Shown: positions 9,017-15,769 of the stretch, in pieces
How the letters are laid out: every line of letters begins with the position of its first letter
Position numbering within the stretch: position 1 is the first letter of the stretch
Source: Elioraea sp964533585
GTDB taxonomy: Bacteria > Pseudomonadota > Alphaproteobacteria > Acetobacterales > Acetobacteraceae
DNA length: 20,381 bases
Direction: 5' to 3'
NCBI GenBank assembly: GCA_964533585.1
Contig: CAZHMM010000060.1
Location: 1 to 20,381, forward strand
The notes under the pieces: model-generated
Told to the model about the DNA's origin: nothing
Databases searched by the model: none
The model's input: the letters and a program-made list of their open reading frames with translations, nothing else
Program-made: the position numbers and the translations under genes

Positions 9017-10213
9017 TCAGGCGGCGAGGCGATCGGCCAGCCGCGCGAGGAACGCCTCGCAGGCGGCCAGTTCGCTTTCGGCGATCCACTCGTCGGGTGT
9101 GTGCGCCTGGGCGATGTCGCCGGGGCCGCAGACGATCGCCGCCATGCCGTGCTCCTGGAAGATCCCGCCCTCGGTGCCGTAGGCGACGCGGCCGGCCTCG
9201 TTCGCGCCGGTGAGCGCGCGGACCAGGTCGGCGAGCGGATGGTCCTCGGCGAGATCCATGCCGGCGAGACGCGGCCGCTCGTCGAACGTGATGGCCGCGC
9301 CTGGATGCACCGCGCGCATCGGCGGCAGCAGCACCGTCTCGGCATAGCGGCGCAGGTCGTCGAGCAGCATCCGGGCATCGTGGGCCGGGATGTGGCGGTA
9401 CTCGAACACGATCTCGGCCTCATGCGGAACGATGTTCAGCGCCGAGCCCGAGCGGAACACGCCGGCGTGGCAGGACGTCCAGGGCGGATCGAACCGCGCA
9501 TCGTGCGGCCCCTCGGCGATGATGCGCGCCTGCTGGCGGTTGAGGAACGATACGATCTCGGCACCGACCTGGAGCGCGTTCACCGCCCGGTCCGGGCGCG
9601 AGGAGTGTCCGGCGAGACCGATCACGCGGCAGGTGGCCGAGACCTTGCCCTTGTGGCCGAGGATCGGCTTCATCGACGAGGGCTCGCCGACGATCACCAT
9701 CTCGGGCCGCACTGGCAGCGTGGCGAGATCGGCCGCCAGCACGCGCGCGCCGTGGCAGCCGACCTCCTCGTCATAGGTGAAGCAGAGATGGATCGGCCGC
9801 TTCAGCGCGCGTGCCTGGAACGCCGGCACCATGGCGAGGCAGGCGGCGACGAAGCCCTTCATGTCCGAGGTGCCGCGGCCATGGAGCCGCCCGTGTGCGC
9901 GGCGCAGCCGGAACGGGTCGGAAGACCAATCCTGCCCGTCCACCGGCACGACATCGACGTGGCCCGACAGTGCCACGCCCGGCACGTCCTCAGGCCCGAT
10001 GGTGGCGTAGAGATTCGCCTTGGTGCCGGTGGAATCGTGGGTCAGCCGCGACTCGACGCCGTGCGTCGCCAGGTAGTCCTTGATGAAGGCGATGCAGGCG
10101 AGATTGCTGTTGCGGCTGGTGGTGTCGAAGGAGACCAGCCGGTCGAGCAACGCGACCGTGTCGCGCGCATGCGGCGCGGCGGGGGCTGGATCGGCGATGG
10201 CAACGGACGTCAT
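9017..10213 (-). CDS. argE: M20-family acetylornithine deacetylase (ArgE-type)
   Basis: Di-zinc amidohydrolase of 398 residues. Metal and catalytic residues are all visible: His85 and Asp87 (SGHVDVVPVDG), Asp117 (GRGTSDMKGF), the Glu149-Glu150 pair (TYDEEVGCHG), Glu177 (VGEPS) and His371 (AHTPDEW). The dimerisation lid (about 185-295) begins with KVSATCRVIGLAGHSSRP. The overall pattern is that of ArgE/DapE and best fits ArgE. In ArgE the reaction is removal of acetate from N2-acetylornithine. However, neighbours (an AstE/AspA-type deacylase and a transporter binding protein) suggest a catabolic N-acyl substrate rather than arginine synthesis. The ATG at 10213 has a GGAGGA ribosome site 6-7 bases upstream. 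First gene of the operon. Confidence 0.87.
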   Translation of the reverse strand: MTSVAIADPAPAAPHARDTVALLDRLVSFDTTSRNSNLACIAFIKDYLATHGVESRLTHDSTGTKANLYATIGPEDVPGVALSGHVDVVPVDGQDWSSDPFRLRRAHGRLHGRGTSDMKGFVAACLAMVPAFQARALKRPIHLCFTYDEEVGCHGARVLAADLATLPVRPEMVIVGEPSSMKPILGHKGKVSATCRVIGLAGHSSRPDRAVNALQVGAEIVSFLNRQQARIIAEGPHDARFDPPWTSCHAGVFRSGSALNIVPHEAEIVFEYRHIPAHDARMLLDDLRRYAETVLLPPMRAVHPGAAITFDERPRLAGMDLAEDHPLADLVRALTGANEAGRVAYGTEGGIFQEHGMAAIVCGPGDIAQAHTPDEWIAESELAACEAFLARLADRLAA

Positions 10214-10230
10214 GCAAATCCTCCGCCACC

Positions 10231-10258
10231 ATCATCCGTGTTGGGATGGGGAGGTCAA
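10231..10258 (-). promoter_or_regulatory. Candidate promoter of the argE-type operon
   Basis: TTGACC (10258-10253) and GATGAT (10236-10231) on the minus strand are 16 bp apart. The start site would fall near 10224, leaving a very short leader that begins at the ribosome site; this tightness is the main doubt. Confidence 0.35.
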
Positions 10259-10280
10259 CCCACGGGGTCTGCCGATCGAC

Positions 10281-10315
10281 ATGACGGTGGCGCGAGTCCA
10301 TCGCGCCGCCGTCAT
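10281..10315 (-). terminator. Strong 15-bp hairpin after gcdH
   Basis: ATGACGGTGGCGCGA (10281-10295) and TCGCGCCGCCGTCAT (10301-10315) pair over 15 positions with one T-G mismatch and a 5-base loop. It begins 44 bases past the gcdH stop and just before the argE-type promoter. No T-tract follows on either strand, so it may act as a Rho-assisted or mRNA-stabilising stem. Confidence 0.5.
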
Positions 10316-10359
10316 TCACGCCAATCCGTGACGCAGATGAACCGGAGCGGGGCGGCCGT

Positions 10360-11574
10360 CTACCCGCCCGCGGCGAAGGCGGCGATGCCCGTCTGCGCGC
10401 GGCCGAGGATCAGGGCGTGGACGTCGTGCGTTCCCTCATAGGTGTTCACCGTCTCGAGGTTCATCACGTGGCGGATCACGTGGTACTCGTCGACGATGCC
10501 GTTGCCGCCGTGCATGTCGCGGCTGACGCGGGCGATCTCCAGCGCCTTGCCGCAGTTGTTGCGCTTGAGCAGGCTGATCATTTCGGGCGCCACCTTGCCC
10601 TCGTCCCACAGCCGCCCGAGCCGCAGCACCGCGTGCAGCCCGAGCGTGATCTCGGTCTGCATGTCGGCGAGCTTCTTCTGGATGAGCTGCGTGGCCGCGA
10701 GCGGACGGCCGAACATCTTGCGTTCCAGCGTATAGCTGCGCGCGGCGTGCCAGCAGAACTCAGCCGCGCCGAGCACGCCCCAGGCGATGCCGAAGCGGGC
10801 GTTGTTGAGGCAGGAGAACGGTCCCTTCAGCCCCTTCACCCCGGGCAGGATCGCGTCCTCGCCCACCTCGACGTCCTGCATCATGATCATGCCGGTGATC
10901 GAGGCGCGGAGGCTGAACTTGCCTTCGATCTTGGGCGCGGTCAGTCCCTTCATGCCCTTGTCGAGGATGAAGCCGCGGATCTCGCCGGCGTCGTCCTTCG
11001 CCCAGACGATGAACACGTCGGCGATCGGCGAGTTCGAGATCCAGGTCTTGGAGCCGTTCAGCACCCAGCCGTTGGCGGTCTTCTTCGCGCGCGTGCGCAT
11101 TCCGCCCGGATCGGAGCCGGCGTCGGGCTCGGTCAGGCCGAAACAGCCGACCCACTCGCCGGTGCGCAGCTTGGGCAGGTACTTGTCCTTCTGCGCGTCC
11201 GAGCCGAACGCCCAGATCGGATACATCACCAGCGAGGACTGCACCGACCAGGCGGAGCGGTAGCCGGAATCGACACGTTCGATCTCGCGCGCGATCAGGC
11301 CGTAGGCGACGTAGGAGATGCCCGCGCAGCCGTGGCTGTCGAGGGTGGCGCCGAGGAAGCCCATCTCGCCGTATTCGTTCATGATCTCGCGGTCGAAGCG
11401 CTCGTGTCGGTTCGCTTCCAGCACGCGCGGCATCAGCTTCCCCTGCGCGTAGTCGCGCGCGGAGTCGCGGATCATCCGCTCGTCCTCGCTGAGCTGGTCC
11501 TCGAACAGCAGCGGGTCCTCCCAGATGAACTTGGCGAGGCTGCGCTTCTTGGCGACGGGCGTGATGACGTTCAT
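10360..11574 (-). CDS. gcdH: Glutaryl-CoA dehydrogenase
   Basis: FAD acyl-CoA dehydrogenase that oxidises and decarboxylates glutaryl-CoA to crotonyl-CoA in lysine, tryptophan and aromatic-acid breakdown. The 404-residue product carries FGLTEPDAGSDPGGM (FAD/substrate loop), WISNSPIADVFIVWAKD, and NTYEGTHDVHALILGRA with the catalytic base at Glu380. Arg106 in VDSGYRSAWSVQSSLVM matches the family-specific Arg that holds the glutaryl carboxylate and sets it apart from other acyl-CoA dehydrogenases. The ATG at 11574 has GGAGG seven bases upstream, so the longer open frame to 11715 is rejected. No electron-transfer flavoprotein or CoA-transferase gene is nearby. Inverted repeats on both sides suggest it is transcribed alone. 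Confidence 0.95.
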   Translation of the reverse strand: MNVITPVAKKRSLAKFIWEDPLLFEDQLSEDERMIRDSARDYAQGKLMPRVLEANRHERFDREIMNEYGEMGFLGATLDSHGCAGISYVAYGLIAREIERVDSGYRSAWSVQSSLVMYPIWAFGSDAQKDKYLPKLRTGEWVGCFGLTEPDAGSDPGGMRTRAKKTANGWVLNGSKTWISNSPIADVFIVWAKDDAGEIRGFILDKGMKGLTAPKIEGKFSLRASITGMIMMQDVEVGEDAILPGVKGLKGPFSCLNNARFGIAWGVLGAAEFCWHAARSYTLERKMFGRPLAATQLIQKKLADMQTEITLGLHAVLRLGRLWDEGKVAPEMISLLKRNNCGKALEIARVSRDMHGGNGIVDEYHVIRHVMNLETVNTYEGTHDVHALILGRAQTGIAAFAAGG

Positions 11575-11602
11575 GGCGGGACCTCCGCGTGGCTTTGGTG
11601 TG

Positions 11603-11608
11603 AGTATA
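11603..11608 (-). promoter_or_regulatory. Candidate -10 element of gcdH
   Basis: TATACT on the minus strand (11608-11603) matches the -10 consensus at 5 of 6 bases and would give a leader of about 22 bases with the GGAGG site well placed. No good -35 is seen; its position falls inside the hairpin at 11620-11644. Confidence 0.35.
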
Positions 11609-11619
11609 GCCAAGGAATA

Positions 11620-11725
11620 CCGGGGGACCACGCTGGTCCCCCGGACCCCCTGCATGAGGGCGTCCGCGGCCCGACCAACGGGAGGGGCGCCCTCCAGGGG
11701 GGCGTGGGCGGCCAATGGCCCCCAC
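11620..11725. repeat. Cluster of four consecutive inverted repeats between ybaB and gcdH
   Basis: Four hairpins lie end to end. 11620-11644: CCGGGGGACCA and TGGTCCCCCGG, perfect 11-bp arms, 3-base loop. 11643-11665: GGACCCCCT and AGGGCGTCC, one mismatch, 5-base loop. 11681-11695: GGAGGG and CCCTCC, 3-base loop. 11704-11725: GTGGGCGGCC and GGCCCCCAC, one bulged base, 3-base loop. Together they fill most of the 161-base gap. They probably terminate the dnaX-ybaB transcript; the first resembles a dispersed palindromic extragenic element, though copy number cannot be tested here. Confidence 0.6.
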
Positions 11726-11735
11726 CCTCGTTCCT

Positions 11736-12059
11736 TCAGAACGGCAGCTTCAGCCCCGGCGGCAACTGCAACCCGCCCGTGACCTTGGCCATCTCCTCGG
11801 CGACCAGCCCCTCGGCCTTCGCCTTGGCATCCGCGATCGCCGCGACCACCAGATCCTCCAGCACCTCGACCTCCTCGGGATCGACCAGCGCCTTGTCGAT
11901 CTTCACGCGCTTGACCTCGGCCTTGCCCGACATCGTCACGCTCACCATGCCGCCGCCGGCGCTGCCCTGCACCTCGAGGTCGGCCAGCCGCGCCTGCATC
12001 TCCTCCATGCGCTGCTGCATCGCCTGGGCCTGCTTCATCATCTGGCCGAGATTCTTCAT
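11736..12059 (-). CDS. ybaB: YbaB/EbfC nucleoid-associated protein
   Basis: Small DNA-binding protein of 107 residues, normal for the family, which forms tweezer-like dimers and binds DNA. An N-terminal helix rich in Met and Gln (MKNLGQMMKQAQAMQQRMEEMQ) leads into the conserved VQGSAGGGMVSVTMSGKAEVKRVKID and EDLVVAAIADAKAKAEGL. The ATG overlaps the dnaX stop by 4 bases, the classic dnaX-ybaB coupling. In many proteobacteria recR follows; here the hairpin cluster and gcdH follow instead. Confidence 0.95.
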   Translation of the reverse strand: MKNLGQMMKQAQAMQQRMEEMQARLADLEVQGSAGGGMVSVTMSGKAEVKRVKIDKALVDPEEVEVLEDLVVAAIADAKAKAEGLVAEEMAKVTGGLQLPPGLKLPF

Positions 12060-13867
12060 GCGTCGTCCTCGCGATCGGTGATGTCGTCGTAGATCACGTC
12101 GGCCTCTGGCGCGGAAGCCTCCGCCGCGTCCCAGCGCCGAATCTCGCCGATCACCGCGCCGGGAAACGCCTCCAGCACCGCGCGCACCAGCGGATGCGCC
12201 TCCACCTCGCGCCGGACCCGCGCCACCTCGTCGCGATCGGCCGCCGCGAGCGTCGGCGCGCCGGGCTCGGCCGACAGCGCCACCGTCCAGCGCCGCCCCG
12301 TGGCCTCGCTCAGCAGGGCGCCCACGCGCGCGGCGAGATCGCGCGGCGCATCCGGCTCGGGCCGGAACTCGAGCACACCCTCCTCCAGCCGCACCAGATG
12401 CATGTATTCGGCGATCTCGGCCGCGAGCCGCACCTCGCGCTTCGCCCCGGCGAGGGCGACCACGTCGCGCAGCCCCGCGATTGCAGCCTGCGCGCGCGGT
12501 GCTGCGACCGGCACGGCCTCTGCCCGCGCCGCACCCCCGGCGATCGCGCGCAGGCCGCCGCCACCGCCCGACGGCACGCCCGGCCCGGCGCCGCCCTCTT
12601 CGCCGCGCGCGAGCCGGCGCACGAGCTCGCCCGGCGTCGGCAGCTCGGCGACATGGGCGAGCCGGATCAGCACCATCTCGGCCGCGGCGAGGCGGTCACC
12701 CGCGTCGTTCACCTCGCCGAGCCCCTTGAGCAGCATCTGCCAGGCGCGGCCCAATTGCGGCACCGAGAGCCGCACGGCGAGCGCCGGGCCGCGCACGCGC
12801 TCGAGCTCCGCCATCGCCGGCCCGTCCGCCGCCCCGGGCACCAGCTTCGCGCGCGTCACCGCATGGGTGACGCCGAGCAGGTCCTGCACCACCACGGCCG
12901 GATCGGCGCCGGCCGCGTGCGCGCCGCCGAGCAGGCCGAGCGCCTCGGCGATGCGCCCGGCCATCACCGCCTCGAACAGGTCCCAGACCTGCGCGCGGTC
13001 GGCGAGCCCCAGCATCCCCCGCACCGCCTCGGCCGTGACCGAGCCTTCGCCGGCAAGCGCGATCGCCTGGTCGAGCAGCGAGAGCCCGTCGCGCACCGAG
13101 CCGTCGGCCGCGCGCGCGATCAGCCGCAGCGCCTCCTCCTCGACGGGGACACTCTCCTGCGCGGCGACGCTGCCGAAATGCTCGGTCAGCCGCTCGGCCG
13201 GGATGCGCCGGAGGTCGAAGCGCTGGCAGCGCGACAGCACGGTCACCGGCACCTTGCGGATCTCGGTGGTGGCGAACACGAACTTCACGTGCGGCGGCGG
13301 CTCCTCGAGCGTCTTGAGCAGCGCGTTGAACGCCGCCGTCGAGAGCATGTGCACCTCGTCGACGATGTAGACCTTGTGGCGCGCGCTGATCGGCGCGTAG
13401 CGCGCGCCCTCGATCACCACGTCGCGCACGTTCTGCACGCCGGTGTTCGAGGCGGCGTCGATCTCCATCACGTCGGGGTGGCGGTCCTCGGCGATCGCGC
13501 GGCAGGAATCGCACACCCCGCAGGGCGTGATCGTGGGCGCGGCGACCGAGCCGTCGGCGCCCGTGCAGTTCAGCGCGCGGGCGATGATGCGCGCGGTGGT
13601 GGTCTTGCCGACCCCGCGCACGCCGGTGAGCATGAAGGCATGCGCGATGCGCCCCGTGGCGAAGGCGTTGGTGAGCGTCCTCACCATCGCCTCCTGGCCG
13701 ATCAGCGCCTCGAAGCCCTGCGGGCGGTACTTGCGCGCGAGCACCCGGTAGGGGGCAGGGCCCTGGCGCGGCGGCGGCTCAGGCGGCGGCTCGGCCTCGC
13801 CGAACAGGCCCGGGCCCTCGGGCGGTGGCGGTGGTTCCTCGGCAGCACTGCCGAACAGGTCGGACAT
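12056..13867 (-). CDS. dnaX: DNA polymerase III subunits gamma and tau
   Basis: Clamp-loader ATPase, 603 residues. Walker A GVRGVGKTT (82-90), zinc module cysteines 101, 116, 119 and 122, Walker B VYIVDEVHML (Asp170, Glu171) and sensor-1/SRC region LSRCQRFDLRR (Arg213) are all present. Domains II-III run to about 400, followed by a tau-type C-terminal region with a Gly/Ala/Pro-rich linker and a conserved tail ending VIYDDITDREDDA. A 38-residue Pro-rich extension before the AAA+ domain contains two LFG units (DLFG at 3-6, GLFG at 20-23), an oddity. No slippery A-run for making gamma by frameshifting was seen in this GC-rich gene. It lies 49 bases downstream of the SRP RNA gene and is coupled to ybaB. 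Confidence 0.96.
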   Translation of the reverse strand: MSDLFGSAAEEPPPPPEGPGLFGEAEPPPEPPPRQGPAPYRVLARKYRPQGFEALIGQEAMVRTLTNAFATGRIAHAFMLTGVRGVGKTTTARIIARALNCTGADGSVAAPTITPCGVCDSCRAIAEDRHPDVMEIDAASNTGVQNVRDVVIEGARYAPISARHKVYIVDEVHMLSTAAFNALLKTLEEPPPHVKFVFATTEIRKVPVTVLSRCQRFDLRRIPAERLTEHFGSVAAQESVPVEEEALRLIARAADGSVRDGLSLLDQAIALAGEGSVTAEAVRGMLGLADRAQVWDLFEAVMAGRIAEALGLLGGAHAAGADPAVVVQDLLGVTHAVTRAKLVPGAADGPAMAELERVRGPALAVRLSVPQLGRAWQMLLKGLGEVNDAGDRLAAAEMVLIRLAHVAELPTPGELVRRLARGEEGGAGPGVPSGGGGGLRAIAGGAARAEAVPVAAPRAQAAIAGLRDVVALAGAKREVRLAAEIAEYMHLVRLEEGVLEFRPEPDAPRDLAARVGALLSEATGRRWTVALSAEPGAPTLAAADRDEVARVRREVEAHPLVRAVLEAFPGAVIGEIRRWDAAEASAPEADVIYDDITDREDDA

Positions 13868-13916
13868 CGCGCCTGCCGCGCTCCCCTTCGTGGACCCCAG
13901 GCTCTCGCGGAACGGT

Positions 13917-14013
13917 GGGAGACTGGCAAAGCGACCCGGGCAAGAACCCGTTACGGCTGCTTCCTTCCGGACCTGGCCGGGTTGGCGAGGAGCCCGTCCG
14001 CCGCCAGCCTCCC
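13917..14013 (-). ncRNA. ffs: 4.5S signal recognition particle RNA (small bacterial type)
   Basis: On the minus strand GGGAGGCTGGC (14013-14003) pairs along its full length with GCCAGTCTCCC (13927-13917), giving a hairpin of 97 bases. The apical domain contains the hallmark AGGTCCGGAAGGAAGCAGCC with its GGAA tetraloop and the Ffh-binding internal loops. Ends are set by the terminal helix and may be off by a few bases. Placement just upstream of dnaX is common in alphaproteobacteria. It forms the SRP with Ffh for membrane-protein targeting. Confidence 0.95.
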
Positions 14014-14019
14014 GGGAGG

Positions 14020-14050
14020 GTCATATCATGTCCCCGGGCCGGCGCGCCAA
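14020..14050 (-). promoter_or_regulatory. Candidate promoter of the SRP RNA gene
   Basis: TATGAC (14025-14020) sits at -12 to -7 relative to the RNA start at 14013. TTGGCG (14050-14045) could be the -35, with a long 19-bp spacer. Position relative to the RNA end is the main support. Confidence 0.4.
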
Positions 14051-14065
14051 CCCCGGGCGTCGGGG
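14051..14065 (-). terminator. Possible short hairpin after eipB
   Basis: CCCCG (14051-14055) and CGGGG (14061-14065) form a 5-bp stem with a 5-base loop, 25 bases past the eipB stop. There is no T-tract and GC-rich short stems are common here, so this is weak. Confidence 0.25.
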
Positions 14066-14090
14066 CAGGGGCGCGCGGCGCGACGGGCCG

Positions 14091-14888
14091 TCAGTTGCAG
14101 CCGCCGGGCAGGCGCTCGAACTCGGCGAGGGTGCCGGCGACGGCGAACTCGATGAAGTCCATCTTCAGCTCGTCCGCCACCCCGTTCTCGAAGTAGCGGA
14201 TGCCGACCTCATATTCCGGCTGGCCAGTGCCGCCCGGGGCGAAGAAGGCGATCCGCACCCGCCACGACGCGACATCGCGCAGTGCCGCGAAGCCGACCGC
14301 GGGGTCGGCCGGCAGCCGGCCGGCGATCACCGTGTTGGTGTCCTGCGCGCCGTCCTCGGAGGTGCCGTCGAACACCGGCGCGGCCAGCACGCGATCGCCG
14401 CGCCGTGCCGCCTCGAGCAGGCGGGCCGTGTGGATCATCGGGAACAGCGTGCCGCGCGGCAGGGCGATCTCGCGCTCCTCGGGCGCGGTCAGCCGGGCGC
14501 TGCCGGTGCCGCCCGGGGCGTCGAGCGTCGCCTCGCCGGCGATCGTCTTGGTGACCGTGCCGTCGGTCGCCTGGCGCAGCCGGAAGCGCAGCCGGGTGCC
14601 GTCCCGGTCCTCCCAGGTCGCGTAGTCGGACGACATCTCGTAGGCCTGCCCGCTGCGCGCCACAACCTGAAGCGTGAAGCGCTGCTGCACCGTCCAGGCG
14701 CCGCAACGATCGACCACCTCGTAGAGCATCGCCCCGTTGGCGCTCTCGACATCCTGGTTCGGCCGGGCCGGGTCGAGCACAAGCCGATAGGCGGCACGGT
14801 GCGAGGTCAGCTCCGCCGCCCGCAGGTCCGGCATGACGGCAAGGAGGCAGGCGGCGACGAGGGCAGCCGGTCGGAAACGCACACGCAT
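14091..14888 (-). CDS. eipB: Cell envelope integrity protein EipB (DUF1849)
   Basis: Periplasmic protein of 265 residues. The signal peptide MRVRFRPAALVAACLLAVMP... is likely cleaved near residue 24 (LRAA). The mature protein shows DUF1849 hallmarks: ELTSHRAAYRLVLD (26-39), VESANGAMLYEVVDRCGAWTVQQRF (47-71) and a C-terminal PGGCN. The two mature cysteines, Cys62 and Cys264, sit where the conserved disulfide of Brucella EipB is formed. EipB is a beta-spiral protein needed for envelope integrity in Brucella; its exact molecular role in other alphaproteobacteria is not known. The ATG at 14888 has only a weak ribosome site. It is divergent from the GGDEF gene and upstream of ffs. Confidence 0.88.
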   Translation of the reverse strand: MRVRFRPAALVAACLLAVMPDLRAAELTSHRAAYRLVLDPARPNQDVESANGAMLYEVVDRCGAWTVQQRFTLQVVARSGQAYEMSSDYATWEDRDGTRLRFRLRQATDGTVTKTIAGEATLDAPGGTGSARLTAPEEREIALPRGTLFPMIHTARLLEAARRGDRVLAAPVFDGTSEDGAQDTNTVIAGRLPADPAVGFAALRDVASWRVRIAFFAPGGTGQPEYEVGIRYFENGVADELKMDFIEFAVAGTLAEFERLPGGCN

Positions 14889-14975
14889 CGGCGAAGTCCC
14901 ATGGGGGGTGGCGCCCAGACACTACGGGAGGCGGAGGGGCAAGTCCAAGTCTGCCGGGTCCGACAAGCGCGCGTG

Positions 14976-14990
14976 CGGCAGTCCCTGCCG
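14976..14990. promoter_or_regulatory. Dyad in the enhancer position of the sigma-54 promoter
   Basis: CGGCAG and CTGCCG are perfect 6-bp complements 3 bp apart, centred about 86 bp before the predicted sigma-54 start at 15069; a third CTGCCG is at 14951. Activators of sigma-54 usually bind dyads 80-150 bp upstream. GC-rich hexamers are common here, so this is tentative. Confidence 0.25.
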
Positions 14991-15042
14991 AGCCCGTCGC
15001 GCGGAACCGGCGCTGCGCGCGGCGACTCCGCGTCATCGAGAC

Positions 15043-15058
15043 TGGCACGAGGCTTGCT
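15043..15058 (+). promoter_or_regulatory. Sigma-54 (RpoN) promoter, full consensus match
   Basis: TGGCACG (15043-15049), four bases, then TTGCT (15054-15058) matches the RpoN consensus TGGCACG-N4-TTGCW at every fixed base. The essential -24 GG and -12 GC are separated by exactly 10 bases, and a pyrimidine precedes the TGG as expected. It faces the GGDEF gene, with a predicted start near 15069 and a leader of about 119 bases. Confidence 0.7.
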
Positions 15059-15095
15059 GAGCCACGGTCACGAAACCTTCACCCTCACGGTCCAT

Positions 15096-15124
15096 TTGAC
15101 CGCCCCGGCACTACTACCTATGGT
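15096..15124 (+). promoter_or_regulatory. Second, sigma-70-like promoter of the GGDEF gene
   Basis: TTGACC (15096-15101) and TATGGT (15119-15124) are 17 bp apart. The start would be near 15131, which lies after the ATG at 15128 and so supports the start at 15188. Confidence 0.45.
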
Positions 15125-15187
15125 CGCATGACGGGCTTCGTAACGCGTCCAAGGGTGGAAGCCAGGCGGGTCTCCGAAAGGTGCGCC

Positions 15188-15769
15188 ATGCCGCTCGACA
15201 CCCTCGCTCCGCCCATCGACCGCGTTGCCGCCCATGGTCCGCGACCGTGGCCTGACCCCGGCGTGCCCGAGACATGGTGGAGCGAGCCGGTGGGCAAGCC
15301 GACCAGCGAGGAGACCGACGCGCTGACCGGGCTCTACAACCGGCAGGGCCTGATGCGTCGGCTGGCCGAGCGGCTGGAGGCGGCGCGGCGCAACGGCGAG
15401 ATCGGCGCGGTGATCTTCTGCGACCTCGACGCGCATGGCGCGATCGGCGAGCGCTTCGGTGCCGCTGCCGGCGAGGCGGCGCTGCGGGTCGCCGGCGAGG
15501 CGATCGCCCAGGCGGTGCGCGGCATCGACGCGGTCGGGCGGATCGAGGGCGGCAGCTTCGCCGTGCTGCTCGGGCGGGTCGCGGCCGACCAGGCGCTGGC
15601 GATCGCCGCGCGCATCAGCACCGAGGTGCGCGGCCGTCGGCTCACCTGGGACGATTTCGTCCTGCCGGTCGCCGTCTCGGTCGGCATCACCACCTTCACC
15701 GGCGCCGAGGAGGCGGACGCGCTGCTCGCGCGTGCCGGGCGCGCCCCCCGCGCCTCCGACGCCGCCTGA
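15188..15769 (+). CDS. Degenerate GGDEF-domain protein with intact I-site
   Basis: Predicted cytoplasmic protein of 193 residues: a short Pro-rich lead (1-40) and one GGDEF domain. The domain opens with TDALTGLYNRQGLMRRL (43-59, the DxLT motif) and keeps the metal-site FCDLD (77-81), but the signature that should read GGDEF is EGGSF (120-124). The substrate-binding block is also changed: the Asn is replaced and GHxxGD reads GAAAGE. It should not make c-di-GMP. The inhibitory-site motif RxxD is intact as RGID (111-114), exactly five residues before the signature as in active enzymes, so it may bind c-di-GMP as a receptor. The ATG at 15188 has GAAAGG 7 bases upstream; the in-frame ATG at 15128 lacks a site. 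Its stop abuts the aspS stop. Confidence 0.85.
   Translation: MPLDTLAPPIDRVAAHGPRPWPDPGVPETWWSEPVGKPTSEETDALTGLYNRQGLMRRLAERLEAARRNGEIGAVIFCDLDAHGAIGERFGAAAGEAALRVAGEAIAQAVRGIDAVGRIEGGSFAVLLGRVAADQALAIAARISTEVRGRRLTWDDFVLPVAVSVGITTFTGAEEADALLARAGRAPRASDAA

Larger units (their letters stand above)
14889..15187. other. Divergent intergenic region between eipB and the GGDEF gene
   Basis: This 299-base gap holds a sigma-54 promoter (15043-15058), a sigma-70-like promoter (15096-15124) and a CGGCAG-TCC-CTGCCG dyad (14976-14990), all oriented or placed to serve the rightward gene. No open frame with credible protein features and no RNA gene was seen. No clear promoter for eipB was found. Confidence 0.6.

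Noticed and set aside
9001..9423. Possible fusion extending the AstE/AspA gene upstream
   Set aside because: The extension is an off-frame reading of the M20 deacetylase gene; ATG at 9000 has a ribosome site.
15128..15187. ATG at 15128 as the GGDEF gene start
   Set aside because: No ribosome site, and the sigma-70-like promoter would start transcription after it; the ATG at 15188 has GAAAGG at good spacing.
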